Shown: positions 43,773 to 53,053, counted from the stretch's first letter. The stretch: 64,000 nt of DNA from an uncultured Clostridia bacterium (GCA_944388585.1 CALXJI010000004.1:124001-188000); one strand, 5' to 3'. Program-made: numbers and translations. The notes: a model not told the origin generated them from the letters alone.

Positions 43773-44438
43773 TTATTCAGATGCTTCTCTTTTTGCTTTT
43801 TTCTTTCTTCTAAATGGAAATCTTAATCCTTCTTCAGATGTAGGTAATACACCAAATCCAAGTATTAATAATATAATTGAACCAATACCTGCAAATGCTG
43901 TATTTCTTGCATACTCTGGATTTAAGTTGAAATTCCAACTTCTAAGTCCCATTCCCTTTTCAAGATTTTGTTGGTAATATAATATTTCTTTTACTACTCT
44001 TGCATCATTGTCTATGCCTTCTTTTGTCTTATCTACAACATCTTTTGATGAATCATCAATATTTGTTGTAATTATTAAAGTATCTGTATCTTTAAAATAG
44101 GTATAAACAATATATGGCTGAGTCTTATATACATTATTTACTATGTTTCCAACAATCTTGTCTATATATGTCTCATCAATATTAAATGTAGTTAATTGGT
44201 AATCTAAAACTATTGCTATTTTATTTTCTTTTGAAGCTTCACTTATTGCATTTCTAGCGTAAGTTTTATCTGGTTCGGACATCGAATTTGATACGTCCTG
44301 TACATAATCTACATCGTTTTTTAATGGTAGTTTAGGAAACACTATAGTACTAAGTACCATCCATATTAGCCATATTGCAAGTGCAATTAACAAAATACCA
44401 ACAATAAGTCTTGATATGAACTTGTATGTTTTCTTCAT
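43773..44438 (-). CDS. Membrane protein of unknown function with a central alpha/beta domain
   Basis: 221 residues from ATG 44438, preferred over 44444 because AGGAGG is too close to the first. Hydrophobic segments at about 10-35 and near 175-200 bracket an extracellular domain of about 135 residues containing IAIVLDYQLTTFNIDE and VYTYFKDTDTLIITTNID, alternating like an alpha/beta fold such as the TPM domain; the match is not strong enough to name. The C-terminus is basic (RFPFRRKKKAKRE), so it faces the cytoplasm. It has a perfect promoter and a palindrome in a long leader. Monocistronic. Confidence 0.7.
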   Translation of the reverse strand: MKKTYKFISRLIVGILLIALAIWLIWMVLSTIVFPKLPLKNDVDYVQDVSNSMSEPDKTYARNAISEASKENKIAIVLDYQLTTFNIDETYIDKIVGNIVNNVYKTQPYIVYTYFKDTDTLIITTNIDDSSKDVVDKTKEGIDNDARVVKEILYYQQNLEKGMGLRSWNFNLNPEYARNTAFAGIGSIILLILGFGVLPTSEEGLRFPFRRKKKAKREASE

Positions 44439-44474
44439 AACCATTCCTCCTTTTTAAAATTTTTTACAGATTTT

Positions 44475-44492
44475 TTAAACGTTTTCGTTTAA
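44475..44492. promoter_or_regulatory. 18-bp palindrome resembling a CcpA cre site in the leader of the gene at 43773
   Basis: Perfect 7+4+7 inverted repeat, TTAAACG TTTT CGTTTAA on the plus strand. Read on the minus strand, CGAAAACGTTTAAA fits 12 of 14 positions of the cre consensus TGWAARCGYTWNCW. It lies about 55-75 bases downstream of the predicted transcription start, where a bound repressor could block elongation. Confidence 0.45.
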
Positions 44493-44554
44493 CTCCTTTT
44501 TTCCGTACTTTGTAATATCAATTGCTATTACATTTAAAAAATAACTGCAAAACA

Positions 44555-44583
44555 ATTATATCATCGCTTTTATATTATGTCAA
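44555..44583 (-). promoter_or_regulatory. Consensus promoter of the gene at 43773
   Basis: Minus strand -35 TTGACA (44583-44578), 17-base spacer, -10 TATAAT (44560-44555). It gives a leader of about 110 bases. The rest of the gap to 44670 holds AT-rich sequence with several possible -10 boxes for lysC and no other structure I can see. Confidence 0.85.
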
Positions 44584-44670
44584 GCAATATTCATATAACT
44601 ATATTAAAATTTAAATTATAATATAACATTTTTTAAAGTATAGCATAAAATACATTATGGTGGTGAAATT

Positions 44671-45654
44671 ATGAATATAATTGTGCAAAAATATGGTGGT
44701 AGCTCTGTTGCAGATAAAGAAAAACTAGAGCTAATATGCAATAAAATAATAAAAGAGAAAAATAAAAATAATGATGTTGTAGTTGTTGTATCTGCTCAAG
44801 GTAAAACTACTAATAATTTAATTGCTAAAGCAGAAGATTATACAAATAACAACGAATTTATATCTAAAAAAGATTTGGACTTTTTACTTTCTACAGGCGA
44901 GATGCAAACTGCCTCTTTACTATCTCTTATGCTAAATTCAAAAGGTGTAAAAGCAGTATGTCTTACTGGTGCACAAGCAGGAATAATTACCGATTCAAAC
45001 TTTGGTAATGCTAAGATAATAGATGTTGTAACATCTAATCTTATATCATATATAGAAGACAATTACATAGTTATAGTAACAGGATTTCAAGGCATGGATA
45101 AGCTTGGAAATATTACTACTTTTGGAAGAGGTGGTTCAGATTTAAGTGCTGTTGCTCTTGCTGGAGCATTAAATGCTAAAAAATGTGAAATTTATAGTGA
45201 TATAGATGGAATTTATTCTGCCGACCCTAAAGTAATACCTAACTCAAAGCTTTTAAAAGAAATATCTTTTGATGAAATGCTTGAAGCATCCTCTGCAGGT
45301 GCAAAAGTACTACATAACAGATCTGTAAATCTTGCTAAAGAATGTAACATTGAAATTTCTGCTAAAAATACCTTTAGAAATTCTAGAGGAAGTAAAGTAA
45401 GAAAAAATATAAAAGAAGACTTTGATATTCACTTTATAACTAAAAAAGACGATATATCTAAAATTTGTATTGTAGGACCTATGATGTTATCTAACAGAGA
45501 AGCAATTTCTAAAATATTTAAAATAGCACATGATGAAAATATTGAAGTATATATGATATCTTTTAGTGAACTTGCAATAAATATTATAGTCGATACAAAA
45601 AAGTCTAAGCTATTTATGGAAAAATTACATGAAGAATTAATAGAAAAAAAGTAG
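44671..45654 (+). CDS. lysC: Aspartate kinase with a single ACT domain
   Basis: Phosphorylates aspartate as the first step to lysine, threonine and methionine. 327 residues, against about 400 usual. Kinase motifs: IIVQKYGGSSVADKEK at 3-18, VVVVSAQGKTTNNL near 37, TGFQGMDKLGNITTFGRGGSD near 138 (in part) and YSDIDGIYSADPKVI near 182. Kinase domain ends near 245; one ACT domain (ISKICIVGPMMLSNREAISK) fills 262-327 and corresponds to the second of the usual two. Feedback control by lysine or threonine may therefore differ. GGTGGTGA precedes the ATG. Plus strand, single gene. Confidence 0.92.
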   Translation: MNIIVQKYGGSSVADKEKLELICNKIIKEKNKNNDVVVVVSAQGKTTNNLIAKAEDYTNNNEFISKKDLDFLLSTGEMQTASLLSLMLNSKGVKAVCLTGAQAGIITDSNFGNAKIIDVVTSNLISYIEDNYIVIVTGFQGMDKLGNITTFGRGGSDLSAVALAGALNAKKCEIYSDIDGIYSADPKVIPNSKLLKEISFDEMLEASSAGAKVLHNRSVNLAKECNIEISAKNTFRNSRGSKVRKNIKEDFDIHFITKKDDISKICIVGPMMLSNREAISKIFKIAHDENIEVYMISFSELAINIIVDTKKSKLFMEKLHEELIEKK

Positions 45655-45678
45655 CAAAATTATAATTTGTATAAAAAT

Positions 45679-45712
45679 AAACCTATAAAGCATATTGTTT
45701 TATAGGTTTATT
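45679..45712. terminator. Bidirectional terminator of lysC and the AI-2E transporter gene
   Basis: 10-bp stem AAACCTATAA / TTATAGGTTT with an 11-base loop between convergent genes; T-rich tails lie on both sides. Confidence 0.8.
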
Positions 45713-45717
45713 TACTT

Positions 45718-46860
45718 TTATGACTTTTCATTTATTGTTTTTATTTGTTTTTTTCTCTTAAGTATACCTTTTTTAGGCTTTTTATCATCTTCATCTGGTA
45801 AGTCAAAATTTATCCCAAATCTATATTTAATAAATATTTTAGCTATTGCAAGAACTGGCATTGCAAAAAGCATTCCAAACATACCAAACAATCTTTCAAA
45901 TACAAGTAGTCCACAAATTACCACTACTGGATGTAATTTAACAGACTTTGCAATTATATTAGGTTGTAATATATTTGCATCTATCATTTGAATAATAAAT
46001 GATGCTATAAATGTTATTATTGCAAGAACAGGTCCTCCAACAGTAAAAGCATATATAGAAGTAATCGTATAAGAAATAACAGCACCAATATATGGAATTA
46101 AATTTAAAAATGTTATTATTATACCAAATATAACTGCATATTTAAGTTGTAATACCATACACACAACAGTTGTCATTATACCAACAATTATACTATCAAG
46201 TAACAAGCCTCTTACATATGAATTTAGAATGTCATCCATCTCAACTAACATCTTATATCTATTAGAATCTTTACTATTTTTAGATAAAAACACTATTAGA
46301 CTATTTTTAGTTCTATCCATATCCTTAACCATAAAAAAGGATATTATAATAGCAGTTACAGCACTGAATAAAAAACTCCCAACTTTTTGAACAGTATTTA
46401 ATGAATAGCTTACAATATCTCCTAAATAATCTGATATTATACCAAGTTCATCTATATTTGATGATATTTGATAATCTAGCCCAAATCTTTCATACAAAAG
46501 TAAATTTACCTTATTTATTGCACTAGTATATAATGTTGGTAAATCTTTTATAAGCTGAGTTACCTGTGTTACTATTATTGGTATTATATATGATAAAGCT
46601 AAAATTACTATAGCAAATATAACAACTAAAGAAATTATTGCAGATAGGCTTTTACTAAGCCCCCATTTTCTAAGTTTATTTGCAAGTGGTCTAGATAGCC
46701 AACATATAACAATTCCCATATATAGTGGAGTAAGTGCTACTAAAATTTCTACAACTTTATCTATTACTCCAACTTCTTTAAGTGCAAAAAATACTATTAT
46801 AATAGTAACTATATACATGACTTTATTTAAAAATTTAAAGTCAAATTTATTTTCTTCCAT
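45718..46860 (-). CDS. AI-2E family transporter
   Basis: 380 residues with seven to eight hydrophobic segments. The family layout is visible: a helical pair at the N-terminus, IVICWLSRPLANKLRKWGLS near 51-70, the periplasmic linker VTQLIKDLPTLYTSAIN, and a C-terminal membrane block with VFERLFGMFGMLFAMPVLAIAK (in part). Members move diverse small solutes or ions; substrate unknown. AAGGAGG precedes the start. It follows nrdG by about 60 bases on the same strand. Confidence 0.9.
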   Translation of the reverse strand: MEENKFDFKFLNKVMYIVTIIIVFFALKEVGVIDKVVEILVALTPLYMGIVICWLSRPLANKLRKWGLSKSLSAIISLVVIFAIVILALSYIIPIIVTQVTQLIKDLPTLYTSAINKVNLLLYERFGLDYQISSNIDELGIISDYLGDIVSYSLNTVQKVGSFLFSAVTAIIISFFMVKDMDRTKNSLIVFLSKNSKDSNRYKMLVEMDDILNSYVRGLLLDSIIVGIMTTVVCMVLQLKYAVIFGIIITFLNLIPYIGAVISYTITSIYAFTVGGPVLAIITFIASFIIQMIDANILQPNIIAKSVKLHPVVVICGLLVFERLFGMFGMLFAMPVLAIAKIFIKYRFGINFDLPDEDDKKPKKGILKRKKQIKTINEKS

Positions 46861-46921
46861 TTTGCCTCCTTAAGTACACTTATTTTTATTATTCCTCTAT
46901 TAAATACTTTATATAAATTAA

Positions 46922-47428
46922 TTATTCAAAATGATATTCAACAATTTTATTTTCTTTTATACTTTTTTTAACATCTATAGCTCTTTGATTAGAACTTCCT
47001 CTAAACATTAAATTTTCATCTTTAAGCTCTAGTATAAATTTTCCATCAATTAGTATATCTGTTTTATTTAAAAGTTCTAATACATTTTTATTTTTACTTT
47101 GTATTAATTGTTCATATGTAAATCCAGTATAAGTTATTACATTTAAATTTTTATTTTTAATTTTCTCTATAAGTTTTACAAGCTCTAAAGGTTGTAAAAA
47201 TGGTTCTCCACCACTTAAAGTTATACCACTAAGTAGTGGATTTTCATCTATTTTTTGAGCTAGTTTGTCTATATTTTCATATCTGCCCATATTAAAATCA
47301 TGAGTTTGTGGATTATGACATCCTACACATTTATGTGGACATCCCTGTGTAAATATAACAAACCTAATGCCTGGGCCATCTACAATTGATTCTTCTACAA
47401 CTCCTGCTATTTTTATTTTATTGCACAT
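46922..47428 (-). CDS. nrdG: Anaerobic ribonucleotide reductase activating enzyme NrdG
   Basis: Radical SAM activase that abstracts hydrogen from the glycyl residue of NrdD. 168 residues. Cluster motif CPHKCVGCHNPQTHDF near 30-45 (CxxxCxxC), substrate-side IVDGPGIRFVIFTQG near 15-29, and GITLSGGEPFLQPLEL near 68. It is the last gene of nrdD-(tail gene)-nrdG, 8 bases after the tail gene. Confidence 0.96.
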   Translation of the reverse strand: MCNKIKIAGVVEESIVDGPGIRFVIFTQGCPHKCVGCHNPQTHDFNMGRYENIDKLAQKIDENPLLSGITLSGGEPFLQPLELVKLIEKIKNKNLNVITYTGFTYEQLIQSKNKNVLELLNKTDILIDGKFILELKDENLMFRGSSNQRAIDVKKSIKENKIVEYHFE

Positions 47429-47436
47429 AATCTCTC

Positions 47437-47709
47437 CTATATTAATACATCATGCTTTACTCTATCACGCTCTTCTGCTCTTTTACCATCATTAAATCTA
47501 TCTAACGTACCAACTAAATATCCTGTTATTCTTCTAATCCTTTCAAATGGTACATCATTTTCAAAAGTATAGTTTAAATCTACATAGTCCCCATTTACAT
47601 TTAAGTCTAATGTAGCAATTTTTTTATCTGGATATTTTTCCTCCACATATTTTATATATTCATTTATTTCCTCTTGAGAAATATTTTCTCCATTTGTATT
47701 TATCTTCAT
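47437..47709 (-). CDS. Stand-alone glycyl-radical tail of class III ribonucleotide reductase
   Basis: 90 residues. The C-terminal 37 residues read FERIRRITGYLVGTLDRFND then GKRAEERDRVKH, the pattern found at the C-terminus of NrdD around the radical glycine (R-V-x-G-Y-L...N-x-G-K-x-x-E-x-x-x-R-V-K-H). The predicted radical site is Gly-63. The N-terminal 55 residues are a separate small alpha/beta part (ISQEEINEYIKYVEEKYPDK). An AGGAGG site lies 8 bases before its ATG, inside the last codons of nrdD, so this is a real gene and not a frameshift artefact. It probably acts as the radical-bearing partner of the 748-residue NrdD and the NrdG substrate. Confidence 0.78.
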   Translation of the reverse strand: MKINTNGENISQEEINEYIKYVEEKYPDKKIATLDLNVNGDYVDLNYTFENDVPFERIRRITGYLVGTLDRFNDGKRAEERDRVKHDVLI

Positions 47710-47714
47710 ATATA

Positions 47715-49961
47715 CTACCTCCTTATTCTTAAAATTCTTTCACTTACTTTTTCTACTTCTTCAAATTCTTTTCTACCACAACATGGACATATGTCTTTTA
47801 TGATTCCAGTAAACCCACATATTGGATCTCTATCTACAGGATGGTTTATTGAGCCATATCCAATTCCTGATTCTTTCATACATCTTATTACTTGCTCAAA
47901 AGCTTGTAAATTCTTAGTTGGGTCTCCATCAAGCTCTACATAGCTTATATGACCACCATTAGTTAATTCATGATATGGTGCTTCAATTTTTATTTTATTA
48001 AAAGCACTAATTTTATAATATACTGGTATATGAAATGAATTTGTATAATATTCTCTATCTGTTACACCCTCTATTACACCATATTTTTTCTTATCTATCT
48101 TAACAAATCTACCGGACAATCCTTCTGCAGGTGTTGCAAGAAGTGTAAAATTAAGCTTTTCTTTTTTAGACTCTTCGTCTACTCTTTGTCTCATATGAGT
48201 AATTATCTTAAGTCCAAGTTCCCTTGCTTCTTCACTTTCCCCATGATGTTTACCAATTAAAGCTTTCAAAGTCTCAGCAAGTCCTATAAATCCTACTGTA
48301 AGTGTACCATGCTTTAGTACTTCTCCTACTTTATCTGTATTTTTTAATTTTTCTGAATCAAGCCATACATTCTGTTCCATTAAAAATGGATAATTATATA
48401 CATGTTTATTTGCTTGAATTTCAAATCTTGCTTTAAGTTGATCTATTACTAAATCCATTTTTTCGTCTAACATTTCAAAAAACTTTTCTATATCACCTTT
48501 TGCCTCTATTCCAAGACGAGGAAGATTAATTGAGGTAAAACTTAAATTTCCTCTTCCACATGTAACTTCTTTTGAAGAATCATATACATTTGCCATAACT
48601 CTTGTCCTGCATCCCATATATGCTACTTCACTATTATAATCTCCTTTTCTATAATATTTCAAATTAAATGGAGCATCTATAAAAGAAAAGTTTGGAAATA
48701 ATCTTTTAGCTGATACTTTACAACTAAGTTTAAATATATCATAGTTTGGATCTGTTGGATTATAATTTATTCCATCTTTTACTCTAAATATTTGTATTGG
48801 AAATATTGGCGTTTCACCATTTCCAAGACCTGCCTCTGTTGCATATAAAAGCTCTTTCATAACAAGTCTTCCCTCAGGAGAAGTATCAAGTCCATAATTT
48901 ATACTACTAAATGGTACCTGAGCTCCTGCTCTTGAATGCATCGTATTTAAGTTATGTATAAAAGCTTCCATTGCTTGATAAGTAGCTTTTTCTACTTCTT
49001 TTTCTGTATATTTTACACAAAAATCTTGAATTTTTTTAATAGTATTTTTATCTAAATACTTACTTAAATATTGTCTTTCTACTTTTAAATATCCATTTGA
49101 ATCTTTATATGTTGCAAGTAAGTCTTTGTCATATTTAATAGATTTTACAATATCACTTGCAAGTTTTTCTGGCTCTTTTTCATCTGTTAAAAGCTCTATT
49201 GCTTTAGTAAGATTTTTTAGATGTTCTTTTTTATATGTTACCTTTACTCCTTTTGCCATAGCATACTCAAAATTTGGTATACTCTGTCCACCATGTTGAT
49301 CGTTTTGGTTAGATTGTATTGCAATTGCAGCAAGTGCTGCATAACTTCCAATACTTTGTGGCTCCCTTAAAAATCCTTCACCTGTACAGAAGCCATCTTT
49401 AAATAATTTTATTAGATCTATTTGACAACATGTAGTAGTAAGTGTTAAAAAATCTAAATCATGTATATGTATATCCCCATTTTTATGTGCTTGTGCATGT
49501 TCTGGCTTAAGTACACATAGCTGATAGAAATTTTTTGCTCCCTCAGAGCCATACTTTAACATTGTACCCATAGCAGTGTCTGCATTTATATTTGCATTTT
49601 CCCTTTTTACATCACTATCTTTTGAATCTTTAAAAGTTAACTTCTCATATGTCTTTATTATAGGTAAATTTCTTTCTCTTACTTTATCTCTTTGCTCTCT
49701 AAAAAACATATATGCTCTAAGAGTAGATTCATGTCCTTGTTCGATTAATACTTCTTTTACTACATCATATATTCTACTAGCTTCTATTTGATTATTCTGC
49801 TGAATTTTGTCTAATTTTTTATATACTATTTCAGAGAGTTCTTTTGATCTTGAATAATCTTGCCCACCTATTGAGTTAGCTGCTTTATATATTGATTTTG
49901 CAATTCTTTCTACATTAAAATTTACTTTTCTTCCATCTCTTTTTACTACTTTAGTAATCAT
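47715..49961 (-). CDS. nrdD: Anaerobic ribonucleoside-triphosphate reductase, large part, without the glycyl-radical motif
   Basis: 748 residues that make deoxynucleotides without oxygen. N-terminal ATP-cone (TKVVKRDGRKVNFNVERIAK to about 95), then the catalytic barrel with HIHDLDFLTLTTTCCQIDL near 165, MHSRAGAQVPFSSINYGLD near 345 and MGCRTRVMANVY near 455. The C-terminus has CGFTGIIKDICPCCGRKEF and ends shortly after with SERILRIRR; the RVxGYL radical motif that normally follows is absent and is found in the next gene. GGGGTGA precedes the ATG, and a good promoter lies upstream. Confidence 0.95.
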   Translation of the reverse strand: MITKVVKRDGRKVNFNVERIAKSIYKAANSIGGQDYSRSKELSEIVYKKLDKIQQNNQIEASRIYDVVKEVLIEQGHESTLRAYMFFREQRDKVRERNLPIIKTYEKLTFKDSKDSDVKRENANINADTAMGTMLKYGSEGAKNFYQLCVLKPEHAQAHKNGDIHIHDLDFLTLTTTCCQIDLIKLFKDGFCTGEGFLREPQSIGSYAALAAIAIQSNQNDQHGGQSIPNFEYAMAKGVKVTYKKEHLKNLTKAIELLTDEKEPEKLASDIVKSIKYDKDLLATYKDSNGYLKVERQYLSKYLDKNTIKKIQDFCVKYTEKEVEKATYQAMEAFIHNLNTMHSRAGAQVPFSSINYGLDTSPEGRLVMKELLYATEAGLGNGETPIFPIQIFRVKDGINYNPTDPNYDIFKLSCKVSAKRLFPNFSFIDAPFNLKYYRKGDYNSEVAYMGCRTRVMANVYDSSKEVTCGRGNLSFTSINLPRLGIEAKGDIEKFFEMLDEKMDLVIDQLKARFEIQANKHVYNYPFLMEQNVWLDSEKLKNTDKVGEVLKHGTLTVGFIGLAETLKALIGKHHGESEEARELGLKIITHMRQRVDEESKKEKLNFTLLATPAEGLSGRFVKIDKKKYGVIEGVTDREYYTNSFHIPVYYKISAFNKIKIEAPYHELTNGGHISYVELDGDPTKNLQAFEQVIRCMKESGIGYGSINHPVDRDPICGFTGIIKDICPCCGRKEFEEVEKVSERILRIRR

Positions 49962-49988
49962 TTAATTCACCCCTATAATACATTTGAA

Positions 49989-50017
49989 ATTATATCATTG
50001 TCTTTTGTACATTTCAA
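49989..50017 (-). promoter_or_regulatory. Promoter of nrdD-nrdG
   Basis: Minus strand -35 TTGAAA (50017-50012), 17-base spacer, -10 TATAAT (49994-49989). No clear NrdR box pair was noticed. Confidence 0.65.
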
Positions 50018-50030
50018 CTTATTTTATACA

Positions 50031-51386
50031 TTATTTTAACCCAGAATAATTACTAACTATTGCATCTGCTATTGCATTTATATATGCCTCTTTATTGTTT
50101 ATTAAATTATTTACATCAGCTTGTGAGTTTATAAATCCAAGCTCTAATAAATATGCCTCTGCTGTTATATTGCTATTATAATACGGATTATTGCCTATAC
50201 TTGTATTTCTACCATCAACATATGCTTTTGTCATAATTCCACCAGTTTCTCTTATCATAAAAAGATATGGTGTTTGTGTAGTTAGATTTTCATACATTTC
50301 ATACCCCATATATTGTGCGTACTCTCTTGCGTCCTCTATATCTTGTTCACTATAAGTCCACACATACACACCATTTTCTACCCTATTTTGTCCATTCACA
50401 GAATATTTTGTATTCGCATAATTTACAATGTTATTTGCAAAAGATTTTGCGAAATCTAAATTTGCTTTATTAGGTGCATATATTTCAACTCCACCTTCTA
50501 CTGGAAGTGTAGCAGTACTATTTAAATGTATAGATAAAACAAGTTTTGCTTTTTTAGCATTTGGTATAACTGCTCTTCCATTTTGACCATAAGACTCAGT
50601 ATATACATCTTCTTCTCTTGTAAGTGCTACTTTAAATCCGTAAGACTCTAGCTTTTCTTTTAAAGCCATAGAATATTCTAATGTAAATTCAGCCTCTTCA
50701 TAGTCTTCATATACAGCTCCGCCATCATAACCACCATGACCTGGATCTATTACAATGTCTACAACGTCTTCTGGTAAGCTACAAGTCACAGAGGTAATTT
50801 CCATATAATCTAAACTATATTCATCATCTTTTAAATAGCTATTAAATAAAATATCTATTTTATTATTTGTATTATTTTTTGTTAGAGTATAATATTCATT
50901 TGAACTATACATGCTTATATTATCTAGCGAAAAATATTTTTCTACATTATTTTCTTCTGCAGTTCCATTTACCTTCAAAAACACATAATAATTTCCTTGA
51001 GCTATGCTATTAAGATCAACACCTTCGTTTATGTTTTCAGATAATGTAAACTCATACTTTTCTTCTTGCTGTGTATATTCTAAAGGATATTCTATGACTT
51101 GTCCATCATCTTCTTTTAAAATTAAAGACATGTTGTTTATAGTTATATTTTCTAAATAATCTTTTAATAAATAACCGTTAATATTTAAATGATTACCATA
51201 TATTGTATATAACTCTAGTACTGCTAAATTATTTTCTACATCTGAAAATACCTCTTCAATTTTATTTTCTTGCTCTTTGGCATAACCTTCTAAATTTAGT
51301 ATACGATTATACAAAAACATAAGTAAAATCATCACAATAATTGCTACTAAAGCCTTAATTAAAAAAATTATATTTTTTTGCGACAT
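50031..51386 (-). CDS. N-acetylmuramoyl-L-alanine amidase, membrane-anchored
   Basis: A zinc amidase that cuts the glycan-peptide bond in peptidoglycan. 451 residues from ATG 51386 (GGTGAG just upstream; GTG codons further up lack a site). One membrane segment at about 7-28, a 180-residue extracellular region with beta-rich character, and the Amidase_3 domain from about 210: VDIVIDPGHGGYDGGAVY (Zn His), EEAEFTLEYSMALKEKL (Zn Glu), LVLSIHLNSTATL (Zn His), and YLLELGFINSQADVN (catalytic Glu). It follows the COG2509 gene by 21 bases. Confidence 0.93.
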   Translation of the reverse strand: MSQKNIIFLIKALVAIIVMILLMFLYNRILNLEGYAKEQENKIEEVFSDVENNLAVLELYTIYGNHLNINGYLLKDYLENITINNMSLILKEDDGQVIEYPLEYTQQEEKYEFTLSENINEGVDLNSIAQGNYYVFLKVNGTAEENNVEKYFSLDNISMYSSNEYYTLTKNNTNNKIDILFNSYLKDDEYSLDYMEITSVTCSLPEDVVDIVIDPGHGGYDGGAVYEDYEEAEFTLEYSMALKEKLESYGFKVALTREEDVYTESYGQNGRAVIPNAKKAKLVLSIHLNSTATLPVEGGVEIYAPNKANLDFAKSFANNIVNYANTKYSVNGQNRVENGVYVWTYSEQDIEDAREYAQYMGYEMYENLTTQTPYLFMIRETGGIMTKAYVDGRNTSIGNNPYYNSNITAEAYLLELGFINSQADVNNLINNKEAYINAIADAIVSNYSGLK

Positions 51387-51407
51387 ATATCTCACCACTT
51401 TTTAACA

Positions 51408-52964
51408 TTATTTTTTTAATACTTCTATTGCAACTCTTATTCCATCTATTGCAGATGTCATTATTCCCCCTGCATATCCTGCACCCTCACCACAAGGATA
51501 CATACCATCAACATTTGACATTAAACTATCTTTATCTCTTACTATTTGAACAGGAGAAGATGTTCTTGTTTCAACTGCTGTTAAAATAGCATCATCATCT
51601 GAAAATCCATTTAATTTTTTATTTAACTCTACTAAAGCCTCTTTTAAAGTATCATTTATGTAGTCTGGAAATAACTCATTTATATTAGATAATTTATATC
51701 CTGGTTTATATGTAGGTAAAACACTACCTACTTTTGAGCTTTTAATATTATCTAAATAATCTTTTACTCTTTGAACAGGTGCAAAATAATTTTTGTCACC
51801 AAGTACAAAAGCTCTTTTTTCTAGCTCTTCTTGAAAATACATTCCTTTAAGTGGAGTATCATACTTACAATCATCTGGTGTAACATTTACAAGTAAAGCA
51901 CTATTTGCATTTTTTCCGTCACGTAAAAAATTACTCATACCATTTGTAACTATAGTATTTTCCTCTGAAGATGATGCCATAACTTGTCCACCTGGACACA
52001 TACAGAATGTATAACATACTCTTCCATTTTTAGCATGATATACTAATTTATACTCTGCTGGTGGTAGCTTAAATTTAGCATTTTCTCCATATTGAGCTTT
52101 ATTTATATTACTTTGCAAATGTTCAATTCTTACACCTACAGCAAAACTTTTTGGAATAATATTTACTTTTTTTTCTAAAAGTTTTTTAAAAGTATCTCTT
52201 GCACTATGACCTATTGCAAGTATTACTGTATCTGTATCAATTTTTTCATTATTTGCATATACACCACAAATTTTTCCATTATTAATTTCAAAGTCTTCCA
52301 CTTTAGTATCAAATAAAAAAATACCACCTTTTGATACTATATATTCTCTTATATTTTTTACTATATTTACTAAATTATCTGTTCCAAGATGAGGTTTAGC
52401 ATTATATAATATTTCTTTTGGTGCACCAAATTTCACAAATTCTTCTAATACTTTTTTAGAAAATTTTGAATTATTTCCTGTATTTAATTTACCATCAGAA
52501 AAAGTTCCTGCTCCACCTTCTCCAAACTGTATATTAGATGCTGTGTTAAGTACTCCATTTTTAGTAAAGTTTTCAACATCCTTAACTCTTTTTTCTACTT
52601 TAGAACCCTGCTCTATAATAATAGGTAATACACCATTATCTACAAGTGTTAAAGCAGTAAAAAGTCCTGCAGGACCCGCCCCTACAATTACAGGTCTAAA
52701 ACTACTTTTTCTATTTACTACTATAGCTGGAATTTTTTCTTCTTCAATAACTTTTGCACCTTTTATAATTTTATTATTTTTTAATTCAACATTTACAGAA
52801 TAGTTAAAAAATATATCATTTTTATTTCTTGCATCAACTGATCTTTTATTTATATATACATTTTTAACATCATTTTTATTTATTTTATATTTTTTTAGTG
52901 CAATATCTATTACTTGCTCTTCAGATAAATTATCTCGTATTTTTATATCACTTAATCTATACAT
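51408..52964 (-). CDS. COG2509-type FAD-dependent dehydrogenase
   Basis: 518 residues. An N-terminal 90-residue small domain (VIDIALKKYKINKNDVKNVY with NKRSVDARNKNDIFFNYSV) precedes the FAD-binding RPVIVGAGPAGLFTALTLVD near 90-109. FSDGKLNTGNNSKF near 160 and the C-terminal YPCGEGAGYAGGIMTSAIDG near 487 are the hallmarks of this uncharacterised family. Its reaction is not known. Probably cotranscribed with the amidase. Confidence 0.9.
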   Translation of the reverse strand: MYRLSDIKIRDNLSEEQVIDIALKKYKINKNDVKNVYINKRSVDARNKNDIFFNYSVNVELKNNKIIKGAKVIEEEKIPAIVVNRKSSFRPVIVGAGPAGLFTALTLVDNGVLPIIIEQGSKVEKRVKDVENFTKNGVLNTASNIQFGEGGAGTFSDGKLNTGNNSKFSKKVLEEFVKFGAPKEILYNAKPHLGTDNLVNIVKNIREYIVSKGGIFLFDTKVEDFEINNGKICGVYANNEKIDTDTVILAIGHSARDTFKKLLEKKVNIIPKSFAVGVRIEHLQSNINKAQYGENAKFKLPPAEYKLVYHAKNGRVCYTFCMCPGGQVMASSSEENTIVTNGMSNFLRDGKNANSALLVNVTPDDCKYDTPLKGMYFQEELEKRAFVLGDKNYFAPVQRVKDYLDNIKSSKVGSVLPTYKPGYKLSNINELFPDYINDTLKEALVELNKKLNGFSDDDAILTAVETRTSSPVQIVRDKDSLMSNVDGMYPCGEGAGYAGGIMTSAIDGIRVAIEVLKK

Positions 52965-53021
52965 TTTTACATCTCTACCTTTTTTATTTACTTTATTATA
53001 CTATAGAAAATACAAAAAATA

Positions 53022-53053
53022 AAGAAAAAAATATGCAACAATTGTGCATATTT
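53022..53053 (-). terminator. Terminator of pepD
   Basis: 9-bp stem AAATATGCA / TGCATATTT with a 7-base loop, minus tail TTTTTTTCTTTATTTTTT; it ends at the pepD stop. Confidence 0.85.
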
